Shown here: in pieces, positions 60,995 to 64,000 of the stretch
How positions within the stretch are numbered: the first letter of the stretch is position 1
Layout of the letters: every line of letters begins with the position of its first letter
Assembly (NCBI GenBank): GCA_944470555.2
Contig: OX104129.1
Span: 48,951,998-49,015,997, forward strand
Reading direction: 5' to 3'
DNA length: 64,000 nt
From: Heterobilharzia americana
Taxonomy: Eukaryota; Platyhelminthes; Trematoda; Strigeidida; Schistosomatidae
Program-made: the position numbers and the translations under genes
The notes under the pieces: generated by a model
Databases searched by the model: none
What the model was told of the DNA's origin: nothing
Seen by the model: the letters and a program-made list of their open reading frames with translations, nothing else

Positions 60995-61352
60995 TGTCGG
61001 GTTCATCAATTTAGGATTTATCCTGGTGCGAACATGACAGACACAGAGGCCATCACTAAGTATTCGTACTTGTTATATACCCACGAATACGAGGCCAAGA
61101 AAGAACACAATTGCGTAGGCGGATGGAATAGTATATTTGTGAGGTCGGGCCAAGATACCGATGCATTCCAGCCAACTGGCTAGATATAGTCGATTACGAA
61201 CGATGCAACGTAACATGACAGCTTGCCAAATGGTGTAGATGCCTGACCGAGTGCCTTCAGCTTACAGAGTCCAGTTAAACCATGTAGGTCAGCACCAATG
61301 TTGAATCTCATCTAACCCCAGGCTATTGATTCTGGAGGTGTGTGACGCTACA
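60995..61352 (-). repeat. Solo-LTR-like element (copy 2)
   Basis: Reverse-oriented relative of 35073-35429: on the minus strand it starts TGTAGCGTCACACACC, has TATATAACAAGTACGAATAC, and ends CCCGACA. 358 bp. Flanking bases show no clear target-site duplication. Confidence 0.55.
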
Positions 61353-61729
61353 GGATCACAAATGAACGTCAGTTGCCTGAAACTTAGCGGTTTAGTTGCT
61401 CAAGTTAAGTAGTGGATCAAATGCGCATAACACCGTTTTTGCAATATTTAAATCGGTGGAACTTTAGTGATGAGAACCTTGAGGACGACTCATCACGTTG
61501 ATAAACTTCAAAAGTTACCCAAGGTCATTCCTCATGTCCGTAAACCAAATAGTTGACGTTGCAAAGACTGACGACGATCCTGTTGCTGGTTACTCGCGAA
61601 CAGCTGGACCTCTTGCGAGAATTCTAAACTATGAATTTGGCTTTCCAACCAAATGATTCCTAGGGGAATAGAAGAATCTACCCAAGCGCGCGTTTTGAAA
61701 AAGGACACTGTGGGTTTGACAAATTTTGA

Positions 61730-64000
61730 TTAATTTGTTATATTCATTGTGTTGCGGCTCGGAACTCCCTAAACAAACATTTATCTATCTGTCATTCAGT
61801 TTAATGATGGCTTCGAAGGATGTCGGCGTGATTTTTCGCAGTAATGTCAGCTGCTCGGCTCGGGCGATGGGTTGTGAGCCTTGCTCTCAATGGACTCACT
61901 GTTCCTGCGATCCCAGACAGCCGTCCAGTTATCATGAGGGACTGCTTAATAGCCCATTTAGTGGAGATTGGTATTTTTGCCCGTGTTAGACGCAATTCCA
62001 AGGAATTGTCAATAAAGATGTTCTCTGTTGTAACACTAGGTGATGTGGAACTCCGTGTTCGGTTGGAGTATTATACCGCCCTCCTGGAGCCGCTACGGCG
62101 TTAAATAAAATTTTGATATGATCCGCTAGAGAGGCTTTGGAAGTGAACCCTCCACAGGTCCTCATTGTGTGAGATTTCAATTTTCTTCAACTCCTTACCA
62201 CTAAAAGCCCATCTACTGCTTTAAAAGACTTTCGGGAATTATTACTGCGAAACTCCTCGACTGAACATATCTCTCGGTGCACTCACTGGAGGTTTGACGG
62301 TCACGCATCCTGACTAGATTATATGGTCACAAATCAGTTCATTGGGGTAACCAACTAGATTTTTCTTGGCCCCCTCAGGTCGACTGGCCGTGCGGTTGTT
62401 TCCTTCAATATTTCTACATCAAAGCCATCTGCCCCTGATCAGCAACTGGTCAGGAATCTGAGGGGGACTGATTTTGAGAGGGTCCGGCAAGATCCAGAAG
62501 GTTCCCTGACTCGAATTATGATGACCCACTGGGTCTGGATGCCAGGTGGAATCTGTCGAAAGACACGATTCTTCAGTTGATAAATAACACAACCCCTCTG
62601 ATTCCAAGAAGAACCAACACGTTCTACCCCTTGTGGCTTAAGCCAAGCACGTGCAAACTTATACAGCCCAAATGGTCACCTTGGAACCAATGGAGGGTCA
62701 CTAGCAGCTCTATCGACTGACTAAATTACAAAGACATCCTTAACGGATGCGCGGGAATGACAGAATAAACTATCAGACACAACTATGTAGAACCCTGGAG
62801 ACGAACTATAGAATACTATGATACCTGATGAGGCAGAAGAGTAACAGTTCACCTAATATGCAGGACCCTGGTAGTTTAGAGATTCTCCACTCTAACTCCT
62901 AGGTAGCAAACTCGTTAGTCCAAAGAGAACTTCTGTCATTTGGGAGGGACAACCACACATCTGTCGGATACCCATATTACAGAGGACCTAAACCGTATAG
63001 GACTTGAACCCTCTACATTTATGGAAGTATTAAAGAATTTGAACCCCAATAAGTCTTCAGGAATTGATGGTATTCACCCAAGAGTACTTAAAGAGTGTGC
63101 TGAATTTTTTAGTGCTCCACTAGCGAACCTCTTCGGATGCTCTGTTCTACAAGGCAGGTCGGCCTTTGATTGGAAACGGGTGGCTGTCGCCACGGCATAT
63201 AAAGGTGGAAACAAACTACTTGCCTCTAACTATATACCCATCTCCCTGATAGCTTCGGTTGCAGAGGTTATATGTGGAGTAATAAGTGACTCATTTAGTG
63301 AGCCCTTGCACAAGAAATCGATCTTAAGCGACTTTTGACACGGTTTTTTACCCGGAAGGTCATGTAATACCAACTTGTTGATAGCTTGGAATAGCTAGGC
63401 TCTCTCTATTGAGCAGAAAAAGCGCGTTCACATTGGTTATCTTGACTTTTTCAAGGCCTTTGACAGGATAAATCGTGGTGCCCTATGTAAGAAACATCAG
63501 CTTGCGGGCGCAAACGGGAAGTTACGGACTGGTTAGGGTCTATCTTCACACCGGGTTGCAGTCAGTTGGAGTTGGCTCCCCTCTGTCTAACTGGCTTCCG
63601 GTGTTAAGTGGTGTGCCTCAAAGTCCTATTCTGGGCCCATTACTGTTTCTTGCTTTTATCAGTGGCTTACCAGGAGCCCTCAGTTCGCATTCACTATTGT
63701 ATGCTGACGATCTGAAGATTTGGAGGGAAATACAGGTGCCAACGGATATTTTGGTCTTCCAGAGAGACCTTACGAAAGTCCCCAATTGGATCACAGGAAA
63801 CCTGTTTCCCCTCAGTTTGAAGAAATGTCCGATAATGGTAGTCGACAAATATTGTAGCAGTCCCAGTTTTTACTCTCTGTGTGAATTCAATATCAGTCAC
63901 TGTAACACGGAACAAAATCCAGGAGTTACGTCAAGCGACATACTAGGAGCTTCAGTCCACTGCCACGCAGCCAACAAGGCCCAGGGAGCCTTGAGGTTTA
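61730..64000 (+). mobile_element. LINE relic F (CR1/jockey-like endonuclease and RT), cut by window end
   Basis: Plus strand: endonuclease remnant VGVLYRPPGAATALNKI near 62065, a DFNFLQLL block near 62170 and LDYMVTNQ near 62320; RT fingers at 62940-63338 (LKNLNPNKSSGIDGIHPRVL, YIPISLIASVAEV); YLDFFKAFDRI near 63440; [20 protein letters not shown] near 63610; and [14 protein letters not shown] near 63700, with an intact catalytic YADD. Frameshifts and stops separate the parts. It is the most complete LINE relic here and continues beyond the window. Confidence 0.85.

Noticed and set aside
1..64000. CRISPR arrays, bacterial operons, phage or toxin-antitoxin modules
   Set aside because: No spaced direct repeats, no clustered tightly packed frames and no such motifs; the DNA is eukaryotic in gene structure and repeat content.

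Overview
The window looks like nuclear DNA of a blood fluke (Schistosoma or a close relative). It is AT-rich and intron-containing, and it is dominated by old mobile elements of types known from schistosomes: RTE-type and other LINEs, Gypsy-type LTR elements, Penelope-like elements (PLEs) with GIY-YIG nucleases, and SINE-like Sm-alpha repeats that carry degenerate hammerhead ribozymes. There are no bacterial operons, CRISPR arrays or phage modules. All family calls are by eye from motifs; no search was run.

Positions 1-30860 are organised by inverted repeats. An outer pair of about 5.2 kb arms (1-5202 and 25677-30860) encloses about 20.5 kb. Inside lies a second, almost identical inverted pair of about 2.39 kb (10660-13051 and 16228-18619), each arm being one decayed RTE element. 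A third pair of 189 bp arms with a (TA)n core lies at 6735-6923 and 8262-8450. The three pairs have different centres, so they arose separately. The outer arms carry a PLE nuclease relic. The spacers hold two Gypsy relics, an Sm-alpha copy, a further PLE nuclease relic and one small intronless gene (23149-23694) for an acidic secreted protein of unknown function.

Positions 30861-43200 are mostly non-coding, with scattered repeats: a PLE nuclease relic, two tandem unknown repeats, a solo-LTR-like element, Sm-alpha copies and a fold-back element. One candidate exon with a faint resemblance to glutathione S-transferases lies at 40590-40863 on the minus strand.

Positions 43237-51082 (minus strand) hold the one host gene I can fully recognise. 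It is phosphoserine phosphatase, with four coding exons that join in frame to 221 residues. The first intron is only 36 bp; the next two are about 2.1 and 5.0 kb and contain PLE fragments, including two PLE copies head to head.

Positions 51390-64000 are a LINE graveyard. At least four fragments belong to one endonuclease/reverse-transcriptase family, and two more belong to other non-LTR types, the last running off the window end. Dispersed repeats, a second fold-back element and a second solo-LTR-like copy lie between them.

No new biological system is demonstrated. The points most worth following are the layered inverted repeats, the near-identical inverted pair of defective RTE copies, the hammerhead relics with altered cores, and the unknown secreted protein.
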